Shown here: positions 46,397-55,362 of the stretch, piece by piece | Layout of the letters: every line of letters starts with the position of its first letter | How positions within the stretch are numbered: position 1 is the stretch's first letter | DNA from: Amycolatopsis sp. CA-126428 | GTDB taxonomy: Bacteria > Actinomycetota > Actinomycetes > Mycobacteriales > Pseudonocardiaceae | Assembly (NCBI RefSeq): GCF_002904335.1 | Contig: NZ_PPHF01000032.1 | Span: 30,479-94,478, forward strand | DNA: 64,000 nt | Reading direction: 5' to 3' | Notes under the pieces: model-generated | Databases searched by the model: none | What the model saw: the letters and a program-made list of their open reading frames with translations, nothing else | Told to the model about the DNA's origin: nothing | Position numbers and translations under genes: made by a program

Positions 46397-46882
46397 ATGA
46401 CCGCTGATGCTCCCCGTCGGGCTACCGACCGCCCTGGGGATGGTTCGCCCTTCGCGCTCGGGCTGTTGCTGCGGCGGGCTCACTGGCGCGCCGCCGCGGT
46501 GATGACGGAGGCGCTGCGGCCGCTCGGCATCGAACTGCGGCACTTCGCCGTGCTGATCGTGCTCGCCGATCGCGGGCCCACCCTGCAGCGGGACCTCGGC
46601 GTGGAGACCGGGTCCGACAAAGCGGGGATCATGCGCGTCGTCGACGACCTGGAGCGCAAGGGCCTGGCCGTGCGCAAGCCCGTCCCCGGGGACCGGCGGG
46701 CGCGGGCCGTGGAGATCACGCCCGCGGGATTGGAACTGTTCGACGCTGCCCACGTCGCCGCGGAGCCGCTGGCCGAACGCCTGGTCGGCGAACTCGAGCC
46801 GGGTGAGCCCGAGCGGCTGGCGGAGCTGCTGACCCGGTTTGCCCATCCCCACAGCGCCCATCCCGACAGTCACGAAGCCTGA
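46397..46882 (+). CDS. MarR-family regulator
   Basis: A 161-residue MarR regulator with the winged helix at about 55-110 (LQRDLGVETGSDKAGIMRVV, DDLERKGLAVRKPVPGDRRARAVEIT). Starts at ATG 46397. The 3' end carries a 16-base tandem duplication that includes the stop. It has one likely operator upstream of itself and one before the nitroreductase. Confidence 0.9.
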   Translation: MTADAPRRATDRPGDGSPFALGLLLRRAHWRAAAVMTEALRPLGIELRHFAVLIVLADRGPTLQRDLGVETGSDKAGIMRVVDDLERKGLAVRKPVPGDRRARAVEITPAGLELFDAAHVAAEPLAERLVGELEPGEPERLAELLTRFAHPHSAHPDSHEA

Positions 46883-46896
46883 CAGTCACGAAGCCT
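46865..46896 (+). repeat. 16-bp tandem duplication at the MarR stop
   Basis: gacagtcacgaagcct occurs twice head to tail (46865-46880 and 46881-46896). The first copy ends in the MarR stop codon region, so the second is untranslated. It is a fresh-looking slippage or repair duplication. Confidence 0.85.
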
Positions 46897-46942
46897 GAAA
46901 GTCGCGTCCGTCACCAAAGAGACGGTAATATCGACCGAGAAA

Positions 46943-46956
46943 GTATCGAATGATAC
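46943..46956. promoter_or_regulatory. Second MarR-type site before the nitroreductase
   Basis: GTATCGAATGATAC matches the palindrome at 46348 in 12 of 14 positions and lies 36 bases before the nitroreductase start, at almost the same spacing as the other site (35 bases). It probably coordinates the nitroreductase with the MarR gene. Confidence 0.7.
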
Positions 46957-46992
46957 CATCTCACTTGTAACCAACTGAGTGGGAGGCGAACG

Positions 46993-47658
46993 ATGGACGT
47001 CTACGAGGCGGTCGAGAGCCGGCGGGCGGTGCGCGGGTTCACCGACCGGCCCGTGCCGGAGCAAACGCTGCGGCGCGTCCTCTCCGCCGCCGCACACGCT
47101 CCTTCCGGCTCGAACCTGCAGCCCTGGCACAGTTACGTGCTGACCGGCGCGCCGCTGGCCGAGCTCAAGAAACGGGCCGGCGAGCGCCTGGCCGCCGGCG
47201 ACCCCTGGGACGAGCCGGAGTACGAGCAGTACCCGGCCGCGCTGAAATCTCCGTACCGCGAGCGCCGGGCCGCCTTCGGCGAGCAGCGCTACGGCTCGCT
47301 CGGCATCCCCCGGGAGGACGTGGAAGCGCGCCAGCGAGCCGCTTCCGCGAATTGGGACTGTTTCGGGGCCCCGGCGGCCTTGTTCTGCTACCTCGACCGG
47401 GACCTGTGCCGGCCCCAGTGGTCCGACGCCGGGATGTACCTGCAGACCGTCATGCTGCTGCTGCGCGCCGAGGGGCTGCACAGCTGCCCGCAGATGGCGT
47501 GGGCGAAGTTCCACGAGAGCGTCGCGGAGATCTTGGTGCCGCCCAAGGAACTCCTCCTCTTCTGCGGCCTGTCGATCGGGTTCGAAGACACCGCGGCCGA
47601 CACCGGCCGCACGCCCCGGGCCCCGCTCGACGAGACCGTCACCTTCGTCGGCGGCTGA
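46993..47658 (+). CDS. Nitroreductase-family flavoprotein
   Basis: A 221-residue FMN nitroreductase with the N-terminal signature VESRRAVRGFTDRPVP, HAPSGSNLQPWH for FMN binding and LCGLSIGFEDT near the C-terminus. Its promoter region carries a MarR-type palindrome, so it should be induced by whatever the MarR protein senses, probably nitroaromatics or quinones. It is convergent with the cupin gene. Confidence 0.9.
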   Translation: MDVYEAVESRRAVRGFTDRPVPEQTLRRVLSAAAHAPSGSNLQPWHSYVLTGAPLAELKKRAGERLAAGDPWDEPEYEQYPAALKSPYRERRAAFGEQRYGSLGIPREDVEARQRAASANWDCFGAPAALFCYLDRDLCRPQWSDAGMYLQTVMLLLRAEGLHSCPQMAWAKFHESVAEILVPPKELLLFCGLSIGFEDTAADTGRTPRAPLDETVTFVGG

Positions 47659-47683
47659 CTCGCCGTCCTTCGGCCGGGGTGGC

Positions 47684-48112
47684 TCAGTCCGCCGGCTTGT
47701 CCACCGGTGCCCAGAGGCTCGGCAGGTTCACCACGATGCCCTCCTGGCTGCTGCGCGCGATGATCACGACCGCGTCCTCGCCGCCCGGGTTCTCCTCCCG
47801 GTGGGGGACGTACGGTGGCACGAAGATGTAGTCGCCCGGACCCGCCTCCAGGCGGATCTCCTCGTCACCTTCGGCGAAGACGAACACCGGATGGCCCGAT
47901 TTGACGTGGATCGCGGTCTCGGCCTCGCCGTGGTGGTGGTCGCCGGAGTTGGTGGCGGGGCCGATGTGGGTCTCCCCCATCCACACCTTCTCCGAGCCCA
48001 CCGTCCGGCCCGAGATGGCTTCGAGCCGGCGCATTCCGCTGGTCTGGGCCGTGTTACCGGAGAGTTCGCCGCCTTTGACGTGCCGGAGCGGGCGGTGCCA
48101 GTGGTCGGTCAT
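47684..48112 (-). CDS. Cupin-domain protein
   Basis: A 142-residue single-domain cupin with the metal motif GDHHHGEAETAIHVKSG and the second motif GDYIFVPPYVPHREENPG. Similar short cupins bind metal and act as isomerases or dioxygenases of unknown substrate. ATG 48112 follows AAGGGATC. No operon partner. Confidence 0.85.
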   Translation of the reverse strand: MTDHWHRPLRHVKGGELSGNTAQTSGMRRLEAISGRTVGSEKVWMGETHIGPATNSGDHHHGEAETAIHVKSGHPVFVFAEGDEEIRLEAGPGDYIFVPPYVPHREENPGGEDAVVIIARSSQEGIVVNLPSLWAPVDKPAD

Positions 48113-48321
48113 GGAGGGATCCCTTCTGGTCCGCGGCTCGCGTCGTGCCGAGAGTCCACTGTAGGCCGGGCCGGGGCGCGGAGACAGCAGGTGGTCACCC
48201 GGGACCAGCCCGCCTCCCGCTCCCCCTAAACCCCTCGCACCGGTCGCGCGTGTCGGCGATGTGGGTCGCGTCGGCAGCGCCGCTGCCGGATCGCCGGCCA
48301 CACCGGAATGGGGAGGAACAC

Positions 48322-48795
48322 ATGCTCAAGAAAACCGTGGCGACGTTCGCGATCGCGGGCGCGGCCGTACTGGGGCTCACGCCGCCGGCTTCGGCGGAGG
48401 TCCGCTCGAGCCCGGACTGCCAGAACAGCGCCGGCTACCAGACGGTCGTGGCGCGGGCCGCGGTGATCGCCACCAACGACGTCATCGTCGGCGAGGTCGA
48501 CCTGTGCCGTCAGGGCAGCCTGTATTTCGCGTTCGTGCTCTTCAACCAGGCGATGACGACGAGCCAGTACGCGCAGGCCTACCTCACGCGCTATGACCAG
48601 GGCGTGCCGGTCGGCACCGTGACCTGCGACAGCGCCGGTGGCAACGGGAAGGTGCTGCCGGGGCAGCGGCGGTGCTGGACGCCGAACCTCAACGGGGACG
48701 CGGCCAGGTACACCTTCGTCGCGGCGGCCGACCAGCACAGCAGCCACACCGGTGCTCTGCTCGCCAAGGGCAACACCGGAATTCCCACCCGCTGA
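48322..48795 (+). CDS. Secreted protein of unknown function
   Basis: A 157-residue protein with a Sec signal peptide (about 1-25, ending PPASA-E) and a ~130-residue mature part containing four cysteines (SSPDCQNSAGY, GEVDLCRQG, TVTCDSAG, QRRCWTPN), which may form two disulfides. GGGAGG precedes ATG 48322. It resembles short exported actinobacterial proteins of unknown role. Confidence 0.75.
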   Translation: MLKKTVATFAIAGAAVLGLTPPASAEVRSSPDCQNSAGYQTVVARAAVIATNDVIVGEVDLCRQGSLYFAFVLFNQAMTTSQYAQAYLTRYDQGVPVGTVTCDSAGGNGKVLPGQRRCWTPNLNGDAARYTFVAAADQHSSHTGALLAKGNTGIPTR

Positions 48796-48884
48796 TCCCA
48801 CCGCTGTCCGCGCCGGTCGCGTACGACCGGCGCGGACATTCTGCGCCGGCACCGCCCTTGTGTCCGCTGGGACAGCAGGGGATC

Positions 48885-48915
48885 TTGCCGGTAACCACCC
48901 TCCGGCTCCTACAGT
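48885..48915 (+). promoter_or_regulatory. Promoter/operator of the amino-acid cluster
   Basis: TTGCCG (48885-48890), a 19-base spacer GTAACCACCCTCCGGCTCC, and TACAGT (48910-48915). The spacer and -35 match almost base for base the sequence before the HxlR gene at 56350-56380, so both promoters share the same regulator. It lies about 100 bases before the FAD oxidoreductase start. Confidence 0.7.
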
Positions 48916-49018
48916 CGTGCCATCAGCGAGTCCGCACCATTTTCCTTCGGCCGTCACCGTTTTCCGGCCGGGCACCGTGCGGAATGGCGCTCTGGCCCGA
49001 CTGGGGAGGCGAAGGTTC

Positions 49019-50218
49019 GTGGATTCGACGCACGCAGATGTCGCCGTCGTGGGCGGCGGGATCATCGGGAGCTGCACCGCTTTCTACCTCGCCAGGAGCG
49101 GGGCGGACGTGCTCGTGCTCGACCCGGCTCCGGGAACGGGCGCATCGGCGGGCAACGCGGGAATGCTGGTGCCCAGCCAATCCGTGCCGTTCGCCAACCC
49201 GGCCACCGTGGGCGCGTGGCTCGGCGCGCTGGCCCGGCGGGACAGCTTCGTCACCCTGCGCCGGCCGCTGTCGCCGGGCCTGGTGCCCTGGATCGCGGGC
49301 TCGCTGTTCGAGGCGCGTCCTTGGCGGGCCTCGCGCACCACTCGGCTGCTGTACCACCTCGCCCGGAAAAGCCTGCGGCTCTACGAAGAACTGACCGAAG
49401 CCGAGGGAATCGACCTGCAGCTGCGAGCCACCGGCTCCCTGCGGGTCTTCCGCAGCACGGCCGCATTCCGGCGGCAGCACCGGATGGTGCGCACACTGGC
49501 CAAGCTCGGCGCCGAGTGCGAGCTGCTGGGCCCGCGCGCTCTGCGAGAAGCCGAACCGCAGCTGCACCCGGACCTCGCGGGCGCGATCGGCTTTCCCCAC
49601 GACCGCAGTCTCGATCCCGCGCGGGCGACGCTGGCCATCGCCGACGCCGCCCGCGCGTACGGCGCGAGGTTCCGGGCCGAGACCGTCGTCGGTGCCCGGC
49701 GGGCGAACGGCCGGGTCCACTCGGTGGTCACCGACCGCGGCACCGTCACCGCGGACTGGTTCGTCATCGCCGCCGGCGCGGCCAGTTCGCGGGTCGGGCG
49801 GTTTTTCGGCGCCCGGCTTCCGGTGCGGCCCGGTTACGGCGTGAGCGTGACCTACCCGGCCGACCGCCCCCTGCTGCGGCATTCGGTGATGCTGGAGGAA
49901 GCCCACATCGTGATCAACTCCGGGCCGCGATCCGTCCGGCTGACCACCGGCATGGAGTTCGGCGGCACCGCGGGCGGCGAACCGCCGGCCGGCGCCGGAC
50001 AGCGGCTCGATGCCGCCGCCCGGTCCTTCGTGCCCACGCTGCCGTCCCGCGACACCGCCGGCGCGCCGTGGCGGGGTGGGCGCCCCATGACGCCGTCCGG
50101 CATTCCCCGCGTCGGCCGGATCGGCGAGAACGTCATCGCCGCCACCGGCCACGGCACCTTGGGCATGACGCTGGGCCCGGTGACCGGCACCCTCGTCAGC
50201 TCCCTCGTCACGCGCTGA
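49019..50218 (+). CDS. FAD-dependent amino-acid oxidase/dehydrogenase (DadA/glycine-oxidase type)
   Basis: A 399-residue DAO-family flavoprotein with VVGGGIIGSCTAFYLARSG at the N-terminus and a C-terminal TPSGIPRVGRIGENVIAATG segment, typical of D-amino-acid dehydrogenases, glycine oxidase and D-hydroxyproline dehydrogenase. GTG 49019 has GGAGGCGAAGG upstream. It is the first gene of the eight-gene cluster. Together with the epimerase of the operon it could oxidise a D-hydroxyproline-like acid, or act as a tailoring oxidase; the substrate is not known. Confidence 0.85.
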   Translation: MDSTHADVAVVGGGIIGSCTAFYLARSGADVLVLDPAPGTGASAGNAGMLVPSQSVPFANPATVGAWLGALARRDSFVTLRRPLSPGLVPWIAGSLFEARPWRASRTTRLLYHLARKSLRLYEELTEAEGIDLQLRATGSLRVFRSTAAFRRQHRMVRTLAKLGAECELLGPRALREAEPQLHPDLAGAIGFPHDRSLDPARATLAIADAARAYGARFRAETVVGARRANGRVHSVVTDRGTVTADWFVIAAGAASSRVGRFFGARLPVRPGYGVSVTYPADRPLLRHSVMLEEAHIVINSGPRSVRLTTGMEFGGTAGGEPPAGAGQRLDAAARSFVPTLPSRDTAGAPWRGGRPMTPSGIPRVGRIGENVIAATGHGTLGMTLGPVTGTLVSSLVTR

Positions 50219-50247
50219 GGCGCCCCGCGCCGGTTTGGAGGAGATCC

Positions 50248-51279
50248 GTGGAGAACCTGCACGAGCAGATCGTGGTGGGCGACGCGCACAACGATCTGCT
50301 GGCCCTGGTCGCGCTGCGCGGCCCGGACCACTGGGGTGCGTACTTCCGCGAGCACTGGTACCCGCAGCTGCTCGCGGGCGGGGTGAACGTCCAGGTCCTG
50401 CCGATCATGGTCGACCACGAATTCCGGCCGGAGGGCGCGCTGCGGCGCACCCTCCGGATGGTCGAGGCCGCGCACCGGATCGCCGAAACCAATACCGACG
50501 TCGTCGCCCTGTGCCGTTCGACATCCGAAATCGAGGAGGCGCTCGACGCCGGCCGCATCGCGCTCGTGCTCGCGCTGGAAGGCTGTGCGCAGATCGACGA
50601 GGACGTCGAGCTCCTCCGGACCATGAGCAGGCTCGGCGTGCGCATGGTGTCCTTGACCCACTTCGGCCGCACGGCCTTGGCGGACGGGTCGTCGGAGCAG
50701 GGCACCGGCAGCAGGCTGAGCCGGGCCGGCGTCGCCGCGATCACGCTGCTCGACGAGCTCGGCGTGCTCGTCGACGTGTCCCACCTCAACCCGGCCGGTG
50801 TCGCGCACGTCCTGGAAGTCACCGAGCGGCCGGTCATCGCGAGCCATTCCGCGGCGTTCGCGCTGCGCGAGCACCACCGGAACCTGACCGACGACCAGCT
50901 CGGGGCGATCGCCGCCACGGGCGGGCTGATCTGCCTCAACCTCTACGCCGGCTATCTGTCCGAAGAGGACGCGACGATCGACCGGGTCGTCGACCATATC
51001 GTGCACATCGCCCACATCGCGGGCGAAGACCACGTCGGCATCGGCTCGGACTTCGTCGCGGAGCTGTTCGCGGAGACCATCCCCGGCTGGCAACGTCCGC
51101 TGGTGATCGAGGGAACCGACGGCGAACGGCTCGTTCCCGGGCTGGCGGGCCCCGCGGGACTCCCCCTGATCACCGAAGCGATGCTCCGCCGGGGTCTCTC
51201 CCGCTCCCTGGTCGAAAAAGCCATGGGCGGCAACCTGCTCCGCCTGCTCACCGACACCGCACTCGCCGGAAAGGACTGA
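50248..51279 (+). CDS. M19-family (renal-type) dipeptidase
   Basis: A 343-residue peptidase M19 with the zinc and catalytic motifs DAHNDLL near the N-terminus, ALEGCAQ, LTHFGR, LVDVSHLNP, ASHSAAFAL and GSDFVAE, so the binuclear zinc site is complete. The start is GTG 50248 after GGAGGAGATCC. These enzymes hydrolyse dipeptides containing D- or unusual residues. In this operon it may release the final amino acid from a dipeptide form or recycle it. Confidence 0.9.
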   Translation: MENLHEQIVVGDAHNDLLALVALRGPDHWGAYFREHWYPQLLAGGVNVQVLPIMVDHEFRPEGALRRTLRMVEAAHRIAETNTDVVALCRSTSEIEEALDAGRIALVLALEGCAQIDEDVELLRTMSRLGVRMVSLTHFGRTALADGSSEQGTGSRLSRAGVAAITLLDELGVLVDVSHLNPAGVAHVLEVTERPVIASHSAAFALREHHRNLTDDQLGAIAATGGLICLNLYAGYLSEEDATIDRVVDHIVHIAHIAGEDHVGIGSDFVAELFAETIPGWQRPLVIEGTDGERLVPGLAGPAGLPLITEAMLRRGLSRSLVEKAMGGNLLRLLTDTALAGKD

Positions 51280-51283
51280 ACCG

Positions 51284-52069
51284 ATGCTTTCTCCGAACCA
51301 GATCGACGAATACCGACGGAAGGGCTTTCTCGTCCAGGAACGGGTTTTCGACGAAGAAGAGATCCGGCTGATCAAGGCCGGCGCGGAACAGGAGTTCGCC
51401 GAAGGCGGCGAACGCGTCACGGTCGAGGCGGACACCGACGTGCCGCGCGGCGTGCACGGGTGCCACCTGCACGCCGAGGCGTTCGGCCGGCTCGTCCGGT
51501 CACGCCGCCTGCTGCCGATCGCCGAACAACTGCTGCAGGACCAGGTGTACGTCCACCAGTTCAAGATCAACGCCAAGCGCGCCTTCAAGGGCGAGGTCTG
51601 GGAGTGGCACCAGGACTACACGTTCTGGCACCACGAGGACGGGATGCCCGAGCCGCGCGCGCTGACCGCCGCGATCTTCCTCGACGACGTGACCGAGTTC
51701 AACGGGCCGCTGACCTTCGTCCCCGGCGGGCACGGCGGTGGCGAGATCGACGCCGAGGTCGAAGGGGACGGCTGGGCCAACACCCTGACCGCGAGCCTGA
51801 AGTACTCGATCGACATCGACACGATGCGGCAGCTGATCGCGCGCAACGGCATGGCCGCCCCGAAGGGGCCGCGCGGATCCGTGCTCTGGTTCGACGCCAA
51901 CATCCCGCACGCGTCGGTGCCGAACATCTCCCCCGTCGACCGCGGCCTGGTGCTGATCACCTACAACAGCGTCGAGAACCGGATCGACCTCAGCCGCGGC
52001 ACCCGGCCCGAATGGCTGGCCGCCCGGGACTTCACGCCGCTGACGGCCATGCACGCCGCGTCCTTCTGA
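51284..52069 (+). CDS. PhyH-family Fe(II)/2-oxoglutarate dioxygenase
   Basis: A 261-residue phytanoyl-CoA-dioxygenase-family enzyme. The iron triad is His109 and Asp111 in WHQDYTFWHH and His209 in NIPHASVPN; an Arg near the end (SRGTRPEW) is placed to bind 2-oxoglutarate. Relatives include ectoine hydroxylase and several amino-acid hydroxylases in natural-product clusters. It starts four bases after the dipeptidase and is the likely hydroxylation step. Confidence 0.9.
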   Translation: MLSPNQIDEYRRKGFLVQERVFDEEEIRLIKAGAEQEFAEGGERVTVEADTDVPRGVHGCHLHAEAFGRLVRSRRLLPIAEQLLQDQVYVHQFKINAKRAFKGEVWEWHQDYTFWHHEDGMPEPRALTAAIFLDDVTEFNGPLTFVPGGHGGGEIDAEVEGDGWANTLTASLKYSIDIDTMRQLIARNGMAAPKGPRGSVLWFDANIPHASVPNISPVDRGLVLITYNSVENRIDLSRGTRPEWLAARDFTPLTAMHAASF

Positions 52070-52076
52070 GGGCGTG

Positions 52077-52832
52077 ATGGCGAATCCGCTCACGAACCGC
52101 GTGGCCGTGGTGACGGGTGCTTCCTCCGGCATCGGCGCGGCCACCGCCCGGGCCCTGTCGGCCGCCGGTGCCCGGGTCGCGTTGCTGGCCCGCACCGCGG
52201 CGACCTTGGCCGAGACCGCGGCGACCTTGCCCGGCCCGACGCTGCAGCTGCCGGCCGATGTCTCCGACGACGTCCAGGTGGCGGCCGCCATCGATCGGGT
52301 GGAGGCGAGCTGGGGCGTGCCGGACCTGGTCGTGACGTCGGCGGGGGTGTCCTGGCCGGCGCCCTTGGCCGAGCTCACGCCCGGCCGGTGGCGGCACACC
52401 CTCGACGTCAACCTGTCCGGCACGTTCTACGTCGCTCGCGAGACCGGCCTGCGCATGCGGCGGGCGGGGGTCACCGGGGACATCGTCACGATCGGTTCCG
52501 AGCTCTCGGTGATCGGGATGGCCGCCTACACCGCCTATTGCGCCTCCAAAGCCGGGGTGCTGGGCCTCACCCGAGCCCTCGCGGCCGAGCTCGCGCCCGG
52601 CGTGCGGGTGAACGCGGTCTGCCCCGGACCGGTCGACACCCCGATGCTCGCCGCGGAGTTCGAGGCCGGTGGCGACGCCGGTGCCGCGCACGACGAGACG
52701 CTCGCCCGGGTGCCGCTGGGCCGGCTGGCGACCGCCGGCGACGTCGCGGCGGCGGTGCTGTACCTCGTCGCCCCGACCACCTACGCCACCGGCACGGCAC
52801 TCCACCTCGACGGCGGCACCACCTGCGTTTGA
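52077..52832 (+). CDS. Classical SDR oxidoreductase
   Basis: A 251-residue short-chain dehydrogenase with TGASSGIGAATARAL near the N-terminus, the Ser-Tyr-Lys site in YTAYCASKAGVLGL and RVNAVCPGPVDTPML. It could oxidise the hydroxyl introduced by the neighbouring dioxygenase to a ketone, or reduce a keto acid made by the FAD oxidase. ATG 52077 is preferred over the adjacent GTG at 52074 for spacing from GAGG. Confidence 0.9.
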   Translation: MANPLTNRVAVVTGASSGIGAATARALSAAGARVALLARTAATLAETAATLPGPTLQLPADVSDDVQVAAAIDRVEASWGVPDLVVTSAGVSWPAPLAELTPGRWRHTLDVNLSGTFYVARETGLRMRRAGVTGDIVTIGSELSVIGMAAYTAYCASKAGVLGLTRALAAELAPGVRVNAVCPGPVDTPMLAAEFEAGGDAGAAHDETLARVPLGRLATAGDVAAAVLYLVAPTTYATGTALHLDGGTTCV

Positions 52833-52853
52833 ACCGACACCGGGAGGACGGCC

Positions 52854-53855
52854 ATGCGGTCGGACCAGATCGTGCACACCGTCGAGTCGCACACCGAGGG
52901 CATGCCCACGCGCGTGGTGGTCGGCGGCGTCGGACCGCTCCCCGGGGCGACCATGGCCGAGCGCCGCCGGTACGCCGCCGAACACCTCGACGGCCTGCGG
53001 AACTTCCTGGTGCGCGAACCCCGGGGACACGCCGCGATGGTCGCGGCACTCCTCCAGCCGCCGACGGTGGCGGAGGCCGACGTCGGCGTGCTCTACCTCG
53101 AACGGGCCGGCTGCGTGCCGCTGTGCGGCCACGGCTCGATCGGGGTCGCCACCGTGCTCGTCGAAACGGGCCTGGTCGAGGTGACCGAGCCCACGACGAC
53201 GGTGCGTCTCGACACCCCGGCCGGCCTCGTGGTGGCCGAAGTCGCCGTCACCGGCGGTGCCGCGCGATCGGTGACGATCGACAGCGTGCCGTCGTTCGTG
53301 CTGGAACCGGACCGGCAGGTGAAGCTCGCCGGGGTCGGCGCCGTGCGCTGCGACATCGTCTACGGCGGCAACATCTTCGCCATCGCCGAGCTCGCCGACC
53401 TCGGTATCCCCTTCGAACGCGCCGCACGGCAGCGGATCATCGAAGCCGGGCTGGCCATCATGGCCGAGGTCAACGCCTCGGACCGCCCGGTGCACCCCGG
53501 GGATCCGGCCATCGCCGGGTGCGACCACGTCTACCTCGCCGCCCCCGGCGGGACGTCGCGCCGCTCCCGGCACGCCATGGTCATCAGCCCCGGCGTGCTC
53601 GACCGGTCCCCGTGCGGCACCGGGACCGGAGCTCGGATGGCTCAGCTGCACGCCCGCGGCGAACTCGAGATCGGCGCGGAGTTCCACAACGAATCGATCA
53701 TCGGCACCGGCTTCCGCGGGAGCGTGGTCGCCGAGTGCCGGATCGGCGGCCACGTCGCGGTCCTCCCCCGGATCACCGGCCGGGCCTGGCTGACCGGGAC
53801 GGCGCAGTTCTTCCGCGACCCGGCGGACCCGTTCCCGGCGGGTTTCGAGCTGTGA
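52854..53855 (+). CDS. Proline-racemase-family epimerase
   Basis: A 333-residue member of the proline racemase/4-hydroxyproline 2-epimerase family. Both catalytic cysteines are present, Cys91 in PLCGHGSIG and Cys254 in RSPCGTGTG, which predicts epimerisation rather than the dehydration done by the Cys/Thr variants. IVYGGNIFAI and NASDRPVHP are family marks. It should invert the alpha carbon of an N-substituted or cyclic amino acid made in the pathway. It overlaps the exporter gene by GTGA. Confidence 0.92.
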   Translation: MRSDQIVHTVESHTEGMPTRVVVGGVGPLPGATMAERRRYAAEHLDGLRNFLVREPRGHAAMVAALLQPPTVAEADVGVLYLERAGCVPLCGHGSIGVATVLVETGLVEVTEPTTTVRLDTPAGLVVAEVAVTGGAARSVTIDSVPSFVLEPDRQVKLAGVGAVRCDIVYGGNIFAIAELADLGIPFERAARQRIIEAGLAIMAEVNASDRPVHPGDPAIAGCDHVYLAAPGGTSRRSRHAMVISPGVLDRSPCGTGTGARMAQLHARGELEIGAEFHNESIIGTGFRGSVVAECRIGGHVAVLPRITGRAWLTGTAQFFRDPADPFPAGFEL

Positions 53856-54760
53856 AGGCGCCACCGGTCGGCATGAACCACCTGTCGGCGCTGCGGTTCC
53901 TGCTGGTGGCCGCGCTGGGCGGCCTGAGCTTCCCGATGGTCAAGATGTCCTTGGAGGGCCTGACTCCCGCTCAGCTCGTGTTCGGCCGGCTGTTGCTCGG
54001 TGCGGTGGTCCTGCTGGTGATCGCCGGGCTGCGCGGAACCGGCCTGCCGCGCTTCGGCCGCGTCTGGGGTCACCTGGTCGTGGCCGCGGCGCTGGGCAAC
54101 GTGCTGCCGTTCACGCTGCTCTCCTACGGCGAGCGCACCACCGACGCCGGGGTCGCGGGCGTCCTGGTGGGCAGCACCCCGTTGCTCACCCTCGTCCTCA
54201 CCGCGGTCGTGGTGCGGACCGAGCCGGCCACCCGGCGCAAGGCGATCGGTCTCGTGGTCGGCTTCCTCGGCCTCGTGATCGTGCTCAACCCCTGGGACAA
54301 GGCTTTCGGATCCCTGAGCGGCCAGCTCGCCTGCCTCGGCGCGGCCTTGTGCTACGCGGCGTACTTCGCCTACATCCGCATGTACCTCTGGCCCCTCGGG
54401 CTCGCTCCGGTGGCCCTGATCGCCGGGCAGTTGTGCGTGGCCACGCTGCTCCAGGCGCCGGCGGCGCTGTTCCTCGGAGGAGCGCCGCCGGCCGTCACCG
54501 GGAGGGTCGCGATCAGCGTGGTGCTCCTCGGCCTGCTCTGCACGGGGCTGGGTTACGTGCAGCTGTTCCGGCTCATCGGCGAAGTCGGGGCGACCACGGC
54601 GTCGGCCGTCAACTACCTCGAGCCGGTCTTCGCCGCCGTGATCAGCACGGCCCTGTTCGGCGAACCGATCACCGCGACGATGCTCGTCGGTGGTCTGGTG
54701 CTGCTGGCCGGGGTGGCGTACGCGGAAAACCGGCTCCGCTTCCCCGGGGAGGTGCGATGA
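53852..54760 (+). CDS. EamA/DMT-family exporter
   Basis: A 302-residue drug/metabolite transporter with two five-helix EamA repeats (LVAALGGLSFPMVKMSLEGL, AAALCYAAYFAYIRMYLWPL mark the two repeat starts). Members export amino acids and related small molecules. GTG 53852 lies in the epimerase stop; ATG 53873 is an alternative. It probably exports the cluster product and may provide self-resistance. Confidence 0.9.
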   Translation: MKAPPVGMNHLSALRFLLVAALGGLSFPMVKMSLEGLTPAQLVFGRLLLGAVVLLVIAGLRGTGLPRFGRVWGHLVVAAALGNVLPFTLLSYGERTTDAGVAGVLVGSTPLLTLVLTAVVVRTEPATRRKAIGLVVGFLGLVIVLNPWDKAFGSLSGQLACLGAALCYAAYFAYIRMYLWPLGLAPVALIAGQLCVATLLQAPAALFLGGAPPAVTGRVAISVVLLGLLCTGLGYVQLFRLIGEVGATTASAVNYLEPVFAAVISTALFGEPITATMLVGGLVLLAGVAYAENRLRFPGEVR

Positions 54761-55350
54761 GCGCGGCTCGCTGGTGGCGGGCGGCCGCCGACGACCTGCG
54801 CGTGGTCCGCGAGCGCGATCCGTCGATCGGCTCGCGCACCGAGGCACTGCTGCATCCCGCGTTGCCCGCGATCTGGACCCACCGGGTGGCCCACCGGCTG
54901 TACCGGCGCGGGCTGCGCCGCACGGCCCGGCTGCTGGCCAACCTCGCCCGGGTGTGGTGCGGCGGCGTCGAGATCCACCCCGGTGCGCGGATCGGCCGCG
55001 GGTTCTTCATCGACCACGGCGCCGGCGTGGTCATCGGGGAGACCGCGGTCGTCGGCGACGACGTCACGATCTTCCAGCAGGTCACGCTCGGCTCGACCGG
55101 CTGGTGGCACGACCGGCGACGGCCCGCGGAAGCCCGCCGGCACCCGGCGATCGGCGACCGCGTGGTGATCGGCGCGAACGCGACCGTGCTGGGGCCGATC
55201 ACCGTCGGCCACGACAGCGTGATCGGCGCGCAGGCCTTGGTCATCCGCGACGTGCCGGCCGGCTCCCGGGTGCTGGGGCCTGTCGCGGCCCTCGCGCACC
55301 GCGATTTCCGGCGTCCCGAAGCGATCGTCCACAGTTTCCCGACCTGGTGA
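54757..55350 (+). CDS. Serine O-acetyltransferase-like
   Basis: A 197-residue left-handed beta-helix acyltransferase of the CysE group, with hexapeptide repeats GVEIHPGARIGRGFFIDHG and VVIGANATVLGPITVG, and the active-site His in FIDHGAGVVIG. The long N-terminal helical domain of CysE is shortened. It is coupled (ATGA) to the exporter gene and lies just before the cysteine-synthase-like gene, so it should make O-acetylserine (or an analogue) for it. Confidence 0.88.
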   Translation: MSAARWWRAAADDLRVVRERDPSIGSRTEALLHPALPAIWTHRVAHRLYRRGLRRTARLLANLARVWCGGVEIHPGARIGRGFFIDHGAGVVIGETAVVGDDVTIFQQVTLGSTGWWHDRRRPAEARRHPAIGDRVVIGANATVLGPITVGHDSVIGAQALVIRDVPAGSRVLGPVAALAHRDFRRPEAIVHSFPTW

Positions 55351-55362
55351 TACGGAGGCATT

